A DNA stretch of 64,000 nucleotides from positions 1 to 64,000 of the forward strand of contig PQAM01000008.1 of NCBI GenBank assembly GCA_003104975.1, written 5' to 3'. Numbering within the stretch: position 1 is the first letter of the stretch; every line of letters starts with the position of its first letter. Shown one piece after another: positions 28,809-37,547 of this stretch. A program made the translations under genes and the position numbers. This stretch comes from Candidatus Methylomirabilota bacterium (GTDB lineage: Bacteria; Methylomirabilota; Methylomirabilia; Methylomirabilales; Methylomirabilaceae). The notes under the pieces are model-generated. The model was not told the DNA's origin. It ran no database searches and was given only the letters and a program-made list of their open reading frames with translations.

Positions 28809-30491
28809 TCAATTGCTCCCCTCTCGCGCTACGGGTGTGTTCTGCAGTCCGGTGGCATCAAGCCAGTTTTCGATCTGTTCCTCGATCCAGCGTGTGAAGT
28901 GTGGATGCGACGCGATACCCTGGTCGTTTAGGGTGTAGTCGAGGCCGGAGAGCAATTTCCGGTATGGGCCGGCCCCGGCGATTCGGTTCGAGATGACAAG
29001 AACCCGCCCGCCCTCTCTTTGCGTTTGTTCGATTGTTTTCCGAACCTCCGCCACGGCGCGCTTGCTCTTCTCCGGCCAGTCCTCGCGCACGGTGGCGACC
29101 TTGATGGCCTTGAACTTCGCGGGGGCCTTTTTTCGAATAAACTCGGCCCGCTTCTCCAGTTGCTCGATCCAGAACCGTTCATCCTCGTCGTCGCCGGAAC
29201 CGTGGGCCAGGAGGATCACCGTCTCCCGATCCGGGGCCTGGCTCACCTCGAGGGTGCGCTGCAGGAGGATCACGGCGATTAGGGGGTGGTCACCGAACCC
29301 GCCACTCGTGGACAGTATCGCCCCGCTCCTGATGCGGGACGGCCCGCTCTTCTCGTTGTGACTGTGGCTCACAGCGCCCATTGTGCTTCTGAGGCCCAGA
29401 ACGAACTCGGTCTCCGCCTGGAAGCTCTGCGGGAGGTCGTAGAGTCGGAGGACGTGGATCCTTCTGGCGCCCCGCGCCTCGACCTTATCGATGGCCGCCT
29501 GGAGGGTGTCGTCATCGGCCATCCCGAAGGCCACCTCGATGTTGTACCTCTGTCGCAGCGGCTCAACAGCAGAAAGAATCCGCGCATTGTAGTATTCACC
29601 CGCGCCGTGCGCCATGACGACAATGCCAACCTCCTCCCTGCGAAGCGGGAGGTAGTGGCTGGCCGTTTTGCGAAGCCAGCGTAACACGAGAGGATCGGGG
29701 AGGAGTTCCCGGCCATCGTAGGCGCCGGCGCCGCCGCTCAGCAGCGACTCGATCTTTTGGCTCAGCCGCATCGATCCGGTGTGCTTGTACCCCAGATGGA
29801 AGGGGACCACCAGCGTGCGGAGGTCGGTCTTCTTGATCGCCCTCACGATGGTTGTCTCGGCCAGCGCGTTCCCCTGATCTCTGACGGCATCGGGGGCCTG
29901 GCCGGCGTACAAGATCGCGATGGACATATCAGCCAGGTGAAGGGTCTTCTTGACCTCGGCCGCAAGGCGCTCCAGCTCGCGGGTCATTGCGTCAGCTTCC
30001 TCCGGCGAGGTCGCCCCAAAACCGATCACGACGAGCCGCTCTTTACTCGGCTCCTTTGAGAGGGTTCTGACGCGGTCTTCGAGGATCTGCTGAGCCGGCG
30101 AGCTTCCACCAAACACCGGCGCAATCCGGATCTTGGCGCTCGCCAGGATCTCCCTGGCCTTTTTCAGGTGGGGATCTGCTTCAGAGACGACAAAAGGAAT
30201 CAGCACGATCTCCGTTGCTCCCTCGCGCTGCATCTCAGCAACGGCGCCCTCCAGTGTCGCGCGGACATCTCGCTGGTAGTCCTCGGACAGGGAAATAAAG
30301 ACCAGGCGGGTGAGGTGCGAGTTGTCGAATTCGGCCCACGCGGTCTTGATCTCTTCGTTGCCAAGATACCCGCGATCAGGGGCGATCACCAGAAAGCCTG
30401 GTGAGGGTAGGGTAGCGAGGGCGGAGGACTCGAGTCCAATAGCTATCGCCACCACAATCCACACTGTAAAGGTCCGAGTCAGCGTATGCAT
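28809..30491 (-). CDS. Exported double CbiX-like chelatase-family protein
   Basis: A 560-residue protein with an N-terminal signal peptide (TFTVWIVVAIAIGLESSALA). Two CbiX/SirB-like modules carry VVMAHGAGEYYN and VILLAHGSGDDEDE, where the His corresponds to the metal-insertion His of sirohydrochlorin chelatases. A first region (LVFISLSEDYQRDV, EIVLIPFVVSEADPHLKKAREIL) looks like a further, degenerate module. Ordinary CbiX is cytosolic and under 300 residues, so export and length are both unusual. It is the last gene of the TonB/heme unit, 36 bp after the receptor gene, so a role in handling an imported tetrapyrrole or metal chelate is inferred. Confidence 0.75.
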   Translation of the reverse strand: MHTLTRTFTVWIVVAIAIGLESSALATLPSPGFLVIAPDRGYLGNEEIKTAWAEFDNSHLTRLVFISLSEDYQRDVRATLEGAVAEMQREGATEIVLIPFVVSEADPHLKKAREILASAKIRIAPVFGGSSPAQQILEDRVRTLSKEPSKERLVVIGFGATSPEEADAMTRELERLAAEVKKTLHLADMSIAILYAGQAPDAVRDQGNALAETTIVRAIKKTDLRTLVVPFHLGYKHTGSMRLSQKIESLLSGGAGAYDGRELLPDPLVLRWLRKTASHYLPLRREEVGIVVMAHGAGEYYNARILSAVEPLRQRYNIEVAFGMADDDTLQAAIDKVEARGARRIHVLRLYDLPQSFQAETEFVLGLRSTMGAVSHSHNEKSGPSRIRSGAILSTSGGFGDHPLIAVILLQRTLEVSQAPDRETVILLAHGSGDDEDERFWIEQLEKRAEFIRKKAPAKFKAIKVATVREDWPEKSKRAVAEVRKTIEQTQREGGRVLVISNRIAGAGPYRKLLSGLDYTLNDQGIASHPHFTRWIEEQIENWLDATGLQNTPVAREGSN

Positions 30492-30527
30492 GTATCTCCT
30501 TCTCCTCCTTCTCCTCAGTTCAGATAT

Positions 30528-33500
30528 TTAGAATCTCCACTCCAACCCCAGCAGAAACGTGCGCCCGGCCTCTTCCACCTTACGGCTCGTTGTGCCGTCG
30601 GCCGCCTTCTCTCGCTCGATTCGCTTCTCATCGGTCACGTTCTCGGCCTCAAAGAACAAAGCGACATTTTTGTAGACGCGCTGATGGACGGCCACGTCAA
30701 CGGTAGAGGAGGGTTTGATCGCCCTCACGCCCCCCTCCGGCTTGAATTCCTTACGTCGTCCGATGTGGTTCCACGCGATGGATGCCGTTGTCCCCAAAGA
30801 GGCGAGGGTATAATCCATCCCTGCGTTCGCGATGACGCGCGGCTGATCTTTGAACCGTCGCTTCCGCCCACTCTTGTCCCGCACTGCCGACTCCAGGAAC
30901 GTCTGGTTGGCCCAGAGCATGAAGCCTCCGAGAACGTCGAGGCCGGTCACGCTGAGGTCGAGCCGCTGCTCGATCTCGGCGCCGCGGGTCCACCCGTCAC
31001 CGACGTTCTGGACCCGGAAGACATCCTTGCCCTCCTTGTCAATACCTGTATCCACTTCCTCGATGACGTCAGAGATCCGCTTGTAAAACAGGTTCACGCC
31101 TAAAAAGAGCCGCGCAGTGGCGAACTCTCCGCCGGCGTCGAAATTCCACGATTTGGCGGGGTCGAGGTTGGGATTGCCGACCGTGATTTTTTTTCCATCG
31201 TCCTGCTCGAATGGCGACAGCTCGTCGAACTTGGGGCGATTGACCGCTCGGGAGACGGCCGCCCGGAGGCTCAGGTCGTCCCGGAAGCGGTAGAGGAGGT
31301 GGACCGACGGATTCGTGTCGGTGACGCTCCTGCTGCCGCGGGTATCGTCGCCGGCGCGGGAGTCGAGGCTCACATGCTCAAGCCGGACGCCGGGGAGCAC
31401 GCTGATCCGGTCGGTCAGCCACACGGTGTCTTGGATAAAGGCGGCGAAGTAGTCCTCTAAAAGGTCGTATTTGTCCTTCGGCTTGGTCGTATCCTTGCGT
31501 TTGCCCGCCTTGTCGATCTCCAGGGCATCCTTGTCCCGAAACCGGTCCCGGGATCGAAAGGCGCCGCCGAACTTCAGCTCCTGTCGCAGGCCGATGACGA
31601 ACGGCACGGCGACCGACGTGGAGACGTTCCACGTCCGGTCCTCCTTCCGTTCCGACTCGACGGTGGTCTTGTCGACGGCAAATACGCCGGCGCTCTCCTT
31701 GAAGGCCAGCTTGTCCTTATCTTTGTCCTCTTCGGTCAGGTAATAGCCGACCAGCGTCTCCCAGGTAAGGCCGCTCGCGAAGGTATGCCGGTGACCCAGC
31801 CCGATCCCCCAAGTCTGTGCCGAGGAGACCTCTTCCTCTTGTTCCTTCGTCGAGGCCTTGCTGGGATCCCGTACGATTTTGGTCTTCTGCTTGTCCTTGT
31901 CGAGATCGAGGAGGAGCGGCTTCAGGTGGAGCTCGCCCGGACCGTAGAACAACCCCAGGTCCAGATTGAAATTTTTAGAGACCTGATCCTCGGAGTCGTC
32001 TTCGACCTCGGTTTTGCCCGTCGAGAACAGCTTCTGCTTGGGGCGCTCGAAGGCGTTGTCGAGGTAATCGAAGGCACCCATAATTCCAAACCACGAGCTG
32101 GGGCGGTAGCCGAACCCGAGCGCGGCGTTCAGGATCTCCCCGTCCAGATCGCCTCGGCCGCCTGCACCCACACGCCCCTCCACCGTCGGCTCCACCGGGA
32201 TCGGACGGGTGTGGATATCGATGCGTCCGGCAAGTCCGTCGCTCTCGAATTCCGCTGTCGGATTCCGAATGATGCGAATGCGATCGAGCATGAACGAGGG
32301 GATCCGGTTGACCTGAAATTCGCGTTTCTCGCCGCCACCGGGCAACTGAACCCCGTCCACCTGAATACGCGTGAATTCTTTGTCGAGCCCACGCAGGCGG
32401 ACGTCGTTTCGCTCTCCCGGTGGACCCTCAAGATAGAGACCGGGCATCCTTTGAAGCACGTCGCCGGCCCGCCGGTTGTTCCGGATCGTGAACTCCTCAC
32501 GGGAGGTTTCGGCCTGTGGCACCGGATCGACCAGACGCCTTCTTTCCGAGATTGCCGTCTCATCGACAACCACCTCCGGCAGGCGGAGGCTCTGTCTCTG
32601 CTCGAGCGTGTCGAGCTCGGCTGGCTGAGCCAGCGCCGGCCCCCCGTGGAGAACTGCCAGAAACAATGCGATCGCCGCGCAGCCACGACCACCGTTTCCC
32701 CGTTGAAGCCGAAGCCTTCTCCGCCTTGCCAACGTCGGATAGATCCACAGATAGAGTCCCGTGCCGACGAAGAGAACGAAGCCGATCGCCGTGATGTCAT
32801 AGAGCAGCCAGAGCCGGTCGGCGAACAGCTTCCCTGTATGGAGGTCGGTCAGATATTTATCCAGCGCCATTCGCGGTATCGCGGCCGTGGCCAGAAGCGC
32901 CAATTGCTTACCGCCCAATTCACTCACTTCGCCCGATGTCTGGTTGTAGCGATAGAGGCCGTTGTGCGTGCCAACGAGTACCGTCTCCTGATGCCCGGGA
33001 GCAAAGGCAATGGCCACGACGTGGCGGGACTTCTCATCGATGGGGAGCACGGCGCTGACATCTTCCCAGTGCGCCCCACCATCGCGCGAGCGGTAGAGGC
33101 CGTTCTGCGTTCCCATCCAGACGGACCGCGGATGCAACAGCGATAATTGGAGGGTTCGCACTTCCAGCTTCTTGCCCCCACCTAGCGGCCCGTCCTTGAT
33201 CGGTGCCCAGGTGCGCCCGCGGTCCAGGCTCTGGAAAAGCCCCCAGCGCGTTCCGGCCAGCCACCTCTCGTCGGTTGCAAGCAACGCGGTAACTTCCACG
33301 CCATCGAGGTCGCCTCCCGCTCGCGCCCACCTGCTCTCCTGTTGCATCATTAACCCGGCCTTGGTTCCGGTGAGCAGGGCGCTCTCGGTCAGTTCCTTCG
33401 TCCCAACGGCTACGGCCTTGATCTCTCTCGCCTTTTCCGCCATCTCTCGTGCGTACCAGCTCGGGATGAGAGCGCCCGACACCTCGGTCGTCCTCAGGAT

Positions 33501-33620
33501 CGACGCAAGATCCTTCTTGTGTACGAGGACCAGCCCCGTCACACCGATGACGGTGACGAACACGGCCAGCACGACACCGACCCACGTGTGGACTTTCCGA
33601 TTCAGCGTGATGAAACTCAT
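30528..33620 (-). CDS. PepSY/BNR membrane protein fused to a TonB-dependent receptor
   Basis: A 1030-residue protein in two parts. Residues 1-300 have a first membrane helix (VHTWVGVVLAVFVTVIGVTG), BNR-type repeats (GLFQSLDRGRTWAPI, GLYRSRDGGAHWEDV) and a PepSY-type end helix (LHTGKLFADRLWLLYD...TGLYLW). Residues 310-331 are then a classic signal peptide (CAAIALFLAVLHGGPALA), followed by a TonB plug (RRAGDVLQRMPGLYLEG, VRLRGLDKEFTRIQVDG) and a 22-strand-type barrel ending FLLGLEWRF. An in-frame TTG at 32730-32732 (residue 297) could start the receptor separately. With hemP nearby, heme or another iron chelate is the likely ligand. Confidence 0.85.
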   Translation of the reverse strand: MSFITLNRKVHTWVGVVLAVFVTVIGVTGLVLVHKKDLASILRTTEVSGALIPSWYAREMAEKAREIKAVAVGTKELTESALLTGTKAGLMMQQESRWARAGGDLDGVEVTALLATDERWLAGTRWGLFQSLDRGRTWAPIKDGPLGGGKKLEVRTLQLSLLHPRSVWMGTQNGLYRSRDGGAHWEDVSAVLPIDEKSRHVVAIAFAPGHQETVLVGTHNGLYRYNQTSGEVSELGGKQLALLATAAIPRMALDKYLTDLHTGKLFADRLWLLYDITAIGFVLFVGTGLYLWIYPTLARRRRLRLQRGNGGRGCAAIALFLAVLHGGPALAQPAELDTLEQRQSLRLPEVVVDETAISERRRLVDPVPQAETSREEFTIRNNRRAGDVLQRMPGLYLEGPPGERNDVRLRGLDKEFTRIQVDGVQLPGGGEKREFQVNRIPSFMLDRIRIIRNPTAEFESDGLAGRIDIHTRPIPVEPTVEGRVGAGGRGDLDGEILNAALGFGYRPSSWFGIMGAFDYLDNAFERPKQKLFSTGKTEVEDDSEDQVSKNFNLDLGLFYGPGELHLKPLLLDLDKDKQKTKIVRDPSKASTKEQEEEVSSAQTWGIGLGHRHTFASGLTWETLVGYYLTEEDKDKDKLAFKESAGVFAVDKTTVESERKEDRTWNVSTSVAVPFVIGLRQELKFGGAFRSRDRFRDKDALEIDKAGKRKDTTKPKDKYDLLEDYFAAFIQDTVWLTDRISVLPGVRLEHVSLDSRAGDDTRGSRSVTDTNPSVHLLYRFRDDLSLRAAVSRAVNRPKFDELSPFEQDDGKKITVGNPNLDPAKSWNFDAGGEFATARLFLGVNLFYKRISDVIEEVDTGIDKEGKDVFRVQNVGDGWTRGAEIEQRLDLSVTGLDVLGGFMLWANQTFLESAVRDKSGRKRRFKDQPRVIANAGMDYTLASLGTTASIAWNHIGRRKEFKPEGGVRAIKPSSTVDVAVHQRVYKNVALFFEAENVTDEKRIEREKAADGTTSRKVEEAGRTFLLGLEWRF

Positions 33621-33784
33621 CTGGACATGACCTCACCGGTCGAGATGCGTTGAGGTTGCTCGGCTTGTCCACAACATTGCAGGCATGGGGGGTGAGGCGC
33701 GCGTCCTGACGTCTCATCGAATGTGGGGACCGACGTTTCCCGGTATTGAGCGCCGGCGACCCGACATCCGTGCTTGACCCACAT
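33617..33784 (-). CDS. Small Cys-rich ORF coupled to the receptor gene
   Basis: A 55-residue frame starting at ATG 33784 with a strong AAAGGAG site 7 bp upstream and ending with an ATGA overlap of the receptor-fusion start. It contains PPCLQCCGQ, three Cys close together, and a further Cys near the N-terminus. I know no family. The coupling and ribosome binding site support real translation, either as a small protein or as a leader that sets expression of the large gene. Confidence 0.5.
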   Translation of the reverse strand: MWVKHGCRVAGAQYRETSVPTFDETSGRAPHPPCLQCCGQAEQPQRISTGEVMSR

Positions 33785-33883
33785 ACGAGTCTCCTTTCTT
33801 CCCGGATGCATCCGGGGATCAGGTGGCTCGCTGCCAGGAGTCGGACGTCGGCTCCGTGGTGGCTGGCTGGTTAACCCGAGGTT

Positions 33884-34099
33884 TTACTTCGTGAGGATCA
33901 ATTTCCCATTGCGCGTGATACGCAAGACGTACTCCTGTCCCTCGTGAATGATCACAAGCTCCCGATCGCGCTGGAACAGCGTCGCGCTCTCGATTTTCCG
34001 TCGGCAATGCACCGGCGGGGACGAGGCCGCCAGGCGATCAGTCCTGTGTGCGGACGGCGCCTGTTTCATCATGGTCGTATCACTCTGTGCATCGATCAT
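33884..34099 (-). CDS. hemP: Hemin uptake protein HemP
   Basis: A 71-residue protein whose C-terminal half (ESATLFQRDRELVIIHEGQE, then YVLRITRNGKLILTK) matches HemP, a small basic protein found beside heme-uptake receptor genes and often required for their expression. Only the last 45 residues belong to the family; the N-terminal part is variable, so ATGs at 34072 or 34069 are also possible starts. It lies 27 bp after tonB and 100 bp before the Cys-rich ORF, inside one leftward unit. It is the best clue that the neighbouring receptor takes up heme. Confidence 0.88.
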   Translation of the reverse strand: MIDAQSDTTMMKQAPSAHRTDRLAASSPPVHCRRKIESATLFQRDRELVIIHEGQEYVLRITRNGKLILTK

Positions 34100-34125
34100 C
34101 TACAACTCTTGGCTGGCATGCCCGG

Positions 34126-35106
34126 TCACCTCAACATGAACCGGACCGGCAGCGTCACCCACACGGCGACCGGCCGGTTCCCCTGTCGGGCGGGCTCAAA
34201 CCGCCACTTCTTCACCGCCTCCAGGGCTGCCCGGTCCAGGTCTCGGTGCCCGGCGGACCGCTCTATCAGGGCCTTATCGACCGTACCATCGGCCCGGATT
34301 TCGAACCTGAGGAGGCTTACGCCCTCGATCCCCTCTCGCCGCGCCGAATCCGGATACCGGGGCCTGATCTGATAGCCCCCCAGAGGCCGAGCGAGCCGGG
34401 TTGGACCTCCCGCCCCTCCTCCAGGTCCCTCGCCGCCGGCTCCCGGGTTGATCCCTGTCACCTTCTCTGCTCCGCCGGTCCTGCCCAGGCCCAGACCGTT
34501 GTTCCCCGCGCCTCCGCTACCTCCGCCGTTTCCGGTTCCAGGCATGGCCACAACGTCTCCCTTCGGCGATAGGCTTCCGGCCCCCGCTTCCCCGCCTTCA
34601 ACCGGCGTCACAGGGTTCCTTTCGGCCGGGGAGGTCGGTCCGAGCAGGTTGCCTTGACGACCCGTCGTATTGATGGCCGGCAGGGGAAGGAGGGGGCCGG
34701 GCTCCAGCTTGGCCGGCGTCTTGGTCTCGGCAGAGGGAAGGGGTCCGGGAGGAAGCTCTTTCGCCTCACGGGGATAGTCCATGGGCACCGGGAACGAGGG
34801 GACCGCTACCGGCTCCTCAATCGAGGGGAGCTTCGAAGCAGACTCAGCCGTGTCGGCTACAGGTCGCTCCTTCAGGCGCGGCGGCGTGATGTGCTCTGAC
34901 GCTTTCGGCCTGGCCATCTCTTTTTGTGGTGAGGGGGGAGGCAGCGGGAGCGAAGGAGCCGTGGTTATCACCTCAATCGGAATAAGCTCCGTCGGCAGCG
35001 ACCGGTCGCTCAGCTCGATCAGGCGCGGGATAGAGGCGAGGCCTGCCATATGGACCAGGACCGAGGTGACTAAGGGATATGTGAAGAGTTTCGATCGTAT
35101 TGTCAT
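34126..35106 (-). CDS. tonB: TonB energy transducer
   Basis: A 326-residue protein with one N-terminal membrane anchor (LFTYPLVTSVLVHMAGLASI), a long Pro-rich middle, a Gly-rich spacer (GNGGGSGGAGNNGLG) and a C-terminal TonB domain (YPDSARREGIEGVSLLRFEI, later DRAALEAVKKWRFEPA). It passes proton-motive energy to outer-membrane receptors. Its start overlaps exbD by 4 bp. Serving the receptor encoded two genes downstream is the natural assumption. Confidence 0.93.
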   Translation of the reverse strand: MTIRSKLFTYPLVTSVLVHMAGLASIPRLIELSDRSLPTELIPIEVITTAPSLPLPPPSPQKEMARPKASEHITPPRLKERPVADTAESASKLPSIEEPVAVPSFPVPMDYPREAKELPPGPLPSAETKTPAKLEPGPLLPLPAINTTGRQGNLLGPTSPAERNPVTPVEGGEAGAGSLSPKGDVVAMPGTGNGGGSGGAGNNGLGLGRTGGAEKVTGINPGAGGEGPGGGAGGPTRLARPLGGYQIRPRYPDSARREGIEGVSLLRFEIRADGTVDKALIERSAGHRDLDRAALEAVKKWRFEPARQGNRPVAVWVTLPVRFMLR

Positions 35107-35516
35107 CTCTGTGCTCCTGCAGGCTTCACGGCGATGGCGAGACGGCCGACGCCCGCCCCGCGCGCCGCATCCATAGCCTCCACGACGCGCCCGTGGGGGA
35201 CGCCCTCGTCTGCATTGAGGATGATGGCCAGGTTGGGATTGTTGGCCAGAAGGGCTTTGAGAGCGTCCGGGAGCGCCTCCAACGAGATCGATTGCTTGTT
35301 CAAATAGAGTCGCCCCTCCTGGGTCACCGTCAGCGAGGCGTGCTCCTGCAGGGCGTGCTGGCCGCTTGCGGCAGTGGGGAGGTTGACGGGCATCCCCCGG
35401 TAGACGGCCATGGAAAGAGACGCCATCATGAAAAAGACCAGGAGGAAGAAGACCGTATCGATCATCGGGATGATTTCGATGCGCGCTTTCTGGGGTGCGT
35501 GGCGAAGAAGCTTCAC
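35103..35516 (-). CDS. exbD: ExbD/TolR-type biopolymer transporter
   Basis: A 137-residue protein with a single membrane helix (IPMIDTVFFLLVFFMMA) containing the conserved Asp (IDTVF) that carries protons, and a periplasmic ExbD/TolR domain. It forms the proton channel with ExbB. The start overlaps exbB and the stop overlaps tonB, each by 4 bp, so the three are tightly coupled. The length is normal. Confidence 0.93.
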   Translation of the reverse strand: MKLLRHAPQKARIEIIPMIDTVFFLLVFFMMASLSMAVYRGMPVNLPTAASGQHALQEHASLTVTQEGRLYLNKQSISLEALPDALKALLANNPNLAIILNADEGVPHGRVVEAMDAARGAGVGRLAIAVKPAGAQR

Positions 35517-36115
35517 GACCGATCTTCCTTCAACATCAACTCGAGTCGAGAGCCGTAGTGCTCTATTTCGCCGAGGGTTCGCTCGATTCTTGCGGAGAAG
35601 TAGTTATAGGGGACGAGGGTGGCGATGGCGATCCCGAGGCCCGTGGCGGTCGCAATGAGAGCCTCGGCGACGCCGCCGGTGATGGCGTTGGGTTGGTTGA
35701 TGCCACTGGACGCCATAACCCCGAAAGCGCTGATCATGCCGGTAACGGTGCCGAGCAGCCCCAGCAGCGGCGAGAGGGTGATCACGGTATCGAGGATCGG
35801 CAGGTGCCTCCGCAATCGGGCCAGTTCCCTGTGAACAGCAGCCTCCATCGCCAGCGTGGCGGAAGGGTTTTTGTGGCAGATCCCCGCTGCCAGGACCCGC
35901 GCGATCGGGGAAGGAGAAGCCTCGCCAAGACGGATCGCATCTTCCCAGTGAGCCCTCGCCGCCAGTTGCAGCGTCCGATCGGCATCCGCGGAAGAGCGGC
36001 GTTGCCACCAGAACCACCCCCGCTCGATGATCACAGCGAGGGACAGTACGGAACAGCAGAGCAGGGGGATCATCACCGGCCCCCCTTTGATGAGCACAGC
36101 AACCAACGCGGACAC
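35513..36115 (-). CDS. exbB: ExbB/TolQ-type proton channel protein
   Basis: A 200-residue MotA/TolQ/ExbB-family protein with three membrane helices: GPVMIPLLCCSVLSLAVII near the start, LSPLLGLLGTVTGMISAF and GLGIAIATLVPYNYF. The LLGLLGTVTGMI motif is diagnostic. It opens the exbB-exbD-tonB trio, 26 bp after the XRE regulator gene on the same strand. Confidence 0.93.
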   Translation of the reverse strand: MSALVAVLIKGGPVMIPLLCCSVLSLAVIIERGWFWWQRRSSADADRTLQLAARAHWEDAIRLGEASPSPIARVLAAGICHKNPSATLAMEAAVHRELARLRRHLPILDTVITLSPLLGLLGTVTGMISAFGVMASSGINQPNAITGGVAEALIATATGLGIAIATLVPYNYFSARIERTLGEIEHYGSRLELMLKEDRS

Positions 36116-36141
36116 CTTTTTCCCCTCCTTGATCTCTTTAG

Positions 36142-36513
36142 TTAGCCCTTCCGACCCAGGATCTCCTTGATGAAGATCCGAAGTTTCTTGAGAGCCGCCT
36201 TATCCCGACTGGCAGCTAGGGTTGTCACGAGGCCAATAACCTCCTGGGCCTCTGAACACCGTTCGGACGACCCCAGAGGGAACTGGAACAGGTCTTCGAC
36301 TCGAACGTCTAGGGCGGAGGCGATCTTTTGAAGTGTCTTTAATGTGGGATTACATCGCCCCGCTTCGATGCGCTGAAGGTATTTGTAGTTCAGACTCTTC
36401 GCCTCTACCGCGTCCTGGCGAAGCCCGCGCGCTGATCGAAGGGCCCTGAGCCTTTTGCCCAGTAAGACCTGAACAGTTGGAGGTAGTCTCTCGGAACCGA
36501 TCTGCCTACTCAT
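36142..36513 (-). CDS. XRE-family transcription regulator
   Basis: A 123-residue protein with an XRE helix-turn-helix at residues 20-75 (GKRLRALRSARGLRQDAVEA, KSLNYKYLQRIEAGRCNPT, LKTLQKIASALDVRVEDLF) and a Lys-rich helical tail. It is directly upstream of exbB by 26 bp and likely in the same transcript, so it may regulate the iron/heme unit; this is inference, as no operator is visible. It is divergent from the ferritin-like gene. Confidence 0.9.
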   Translation of the reverse strand: MSRQIGSERLPPTVQVLLGKRLRALRSARGLRQDAVEAKSLNYKYLQRIEAGRCNPTLKTLQKIASALDVRVEDLFQFPLGSSERCSEAQEVIGLVTTLAASRDKAALKKLRIFIKEILGRKG

Positions 36514-36633
36514 AGCAAGGTTGACATCTTCCGCTATGGGGTCTAAGTTATGAAGTATTCAGGGCGCTTTCTACGCCGCAACGTTATCGCCTTACTCTCT
36601 CAGCCTGTAAGGCCCAGAGGAAAGGAGGAAGCC

Positions 36634-37092
36634 ATGGACGTTCAGCGGGTGATCGCAGGGCTCAATCGAGTGTTGGCCATCGAATATGCAGCCATGATTC
36701 AGTACCTCCAGGACAGCGTCCTGATCCAGGGCCTCGAGCGGGCATACCTTGCCGACTTCTTCAGGGACCGGGCCAAAGATGAGATGGGGCATGCCGAGCG
36801 CCTCGGCGATAAGATCGTGGCGTTGGGCGGCGTCCCCACCATTGAACCGGCGCTGATCACCCAATCGCTCGAAGTGGCCGAGATGTTTAGGCAGGGCCTG
36901 GCGGCGGAACGGGATGCCCTTACGGCCCTGAAGGCGCTGCTGCAGGAGGTACAGGACGATGTCGCCCTCCGGGTGATGATCGAGCAACTCTGTCACGATA
37001 CGCAGGGACACATCGAGAGCTTCGAAAAGCTCCTGGCCCAGAAGCGATTGGTCATCGCTACCAAAGAGGTGCGCCTCAAACAGGTCGCCTGA
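36634..37092 (+). CDS. Ferritin-like / bacterioferritin-type protein
   Basis: A 152-residue four-helix protein. Helix 1 has LNRVLAIEYAAMIQYLQDS and helix 2 AKDEMGHAERLGDKI, giving the E and ExxH iron ligands. Helix 3 has AAERDALTALKALLQ and helix 4 QLCHDTQGHIESFEKLL, supplying the second E and ExxH-like set. It fits the bacterioferritin/Dps-like iron storage superfamily. I chose ATG 36634 because AAAGGAGGAA sits just upstream. It is divergent from the XRE regulator and flanked by iron genes. Confidence 0.85.
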   Translation: MDVQRVIAGLNRVLAIEYAAMIQYLQDSVLIQGLERAYLADFFRDRAKDEMGHAERLGDKIVALGGVPTIEPALITQSLEVAEMFRQGLAAERDALTALKALLQEVQDDVALRVMIEQLCHDTQGHIESFEKLLAQKRLVIATKEVRLKQVA

Positions 37093-37122
37093 TCCAAGGC
37101 CGCTGCTTCCTCATCGGAACTC

Positions 37123-37485
37123 TCAGGGACAGAGCGAGAGGCTCAATCCTTGAGGGTTCCTTTGTGTGTATTGGCTGATTTTGCATGTCATTTTCAATGT
37201 CGGGATAGACGATTTCACTCGCCCGGCGCCCCTCCCCAGAATTGTTTTCAGAGCCCTGATCTGAAGCGGATCGAGCCGTATACGCTTCTGGATATACCAG
37301 CCGATCCCTTCGCCATAGCCTAAGAGACGAAGCTCCAGTTTCGTTTTGCCTTTAGAGGCCAGAAGGGCGATCTCGAGTCGGGTTGTTCCGTCCTCATTGA
37401 ACTGCCCGCCCAGATTGAACTCCTTTTCCTGAACCGCCACCCTCCTGTCTTTCTCCTCTACTGCCATTTGATGCTCTTGAAGCAT
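37123..37485 (-). CDS. Conserved-looking hypothetical protein
   Basis: A 120-residue soluble protein with charged N-terminus and a beta-rich centre (TRLEIALLASKGKTKLELRL) followed by WYIQKRIRLDPLQIRALKTIL. I do not recognise the family. The start ATG at 37485 follows AAGGAGG with good spacing, so translation is likely. It lies 62 bp after the four-helix membrane gene on the same strand and may be the last gene of that operon. Confidence 0.6.
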   Translation of the reverse strand: MLQEHQMAVEEKDRRVAVQEKEFNLGGQFNEDGTTRLEIALLASKGKTKLELRLLGYGEGIGWYIQKRIRLDPLQIRALKTILGRGAGRVKSSIPTLKMTCKISQYTQRNPQGLSLSLCP

Positions 37486-37547
37486 ACGAACACCTCCTTG
37501 CTATTTAGTGCCCAAAAAAGCGCCAGAATATTTTTCACATTCATCCC

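Noticed and set aside
31785-33146. A 453-codon plus-strand frame opposite the receptor fusion
   Set aside because: The minus strand has clear TonB plug and BNR motifs; the plus frame shows no domain or signal.
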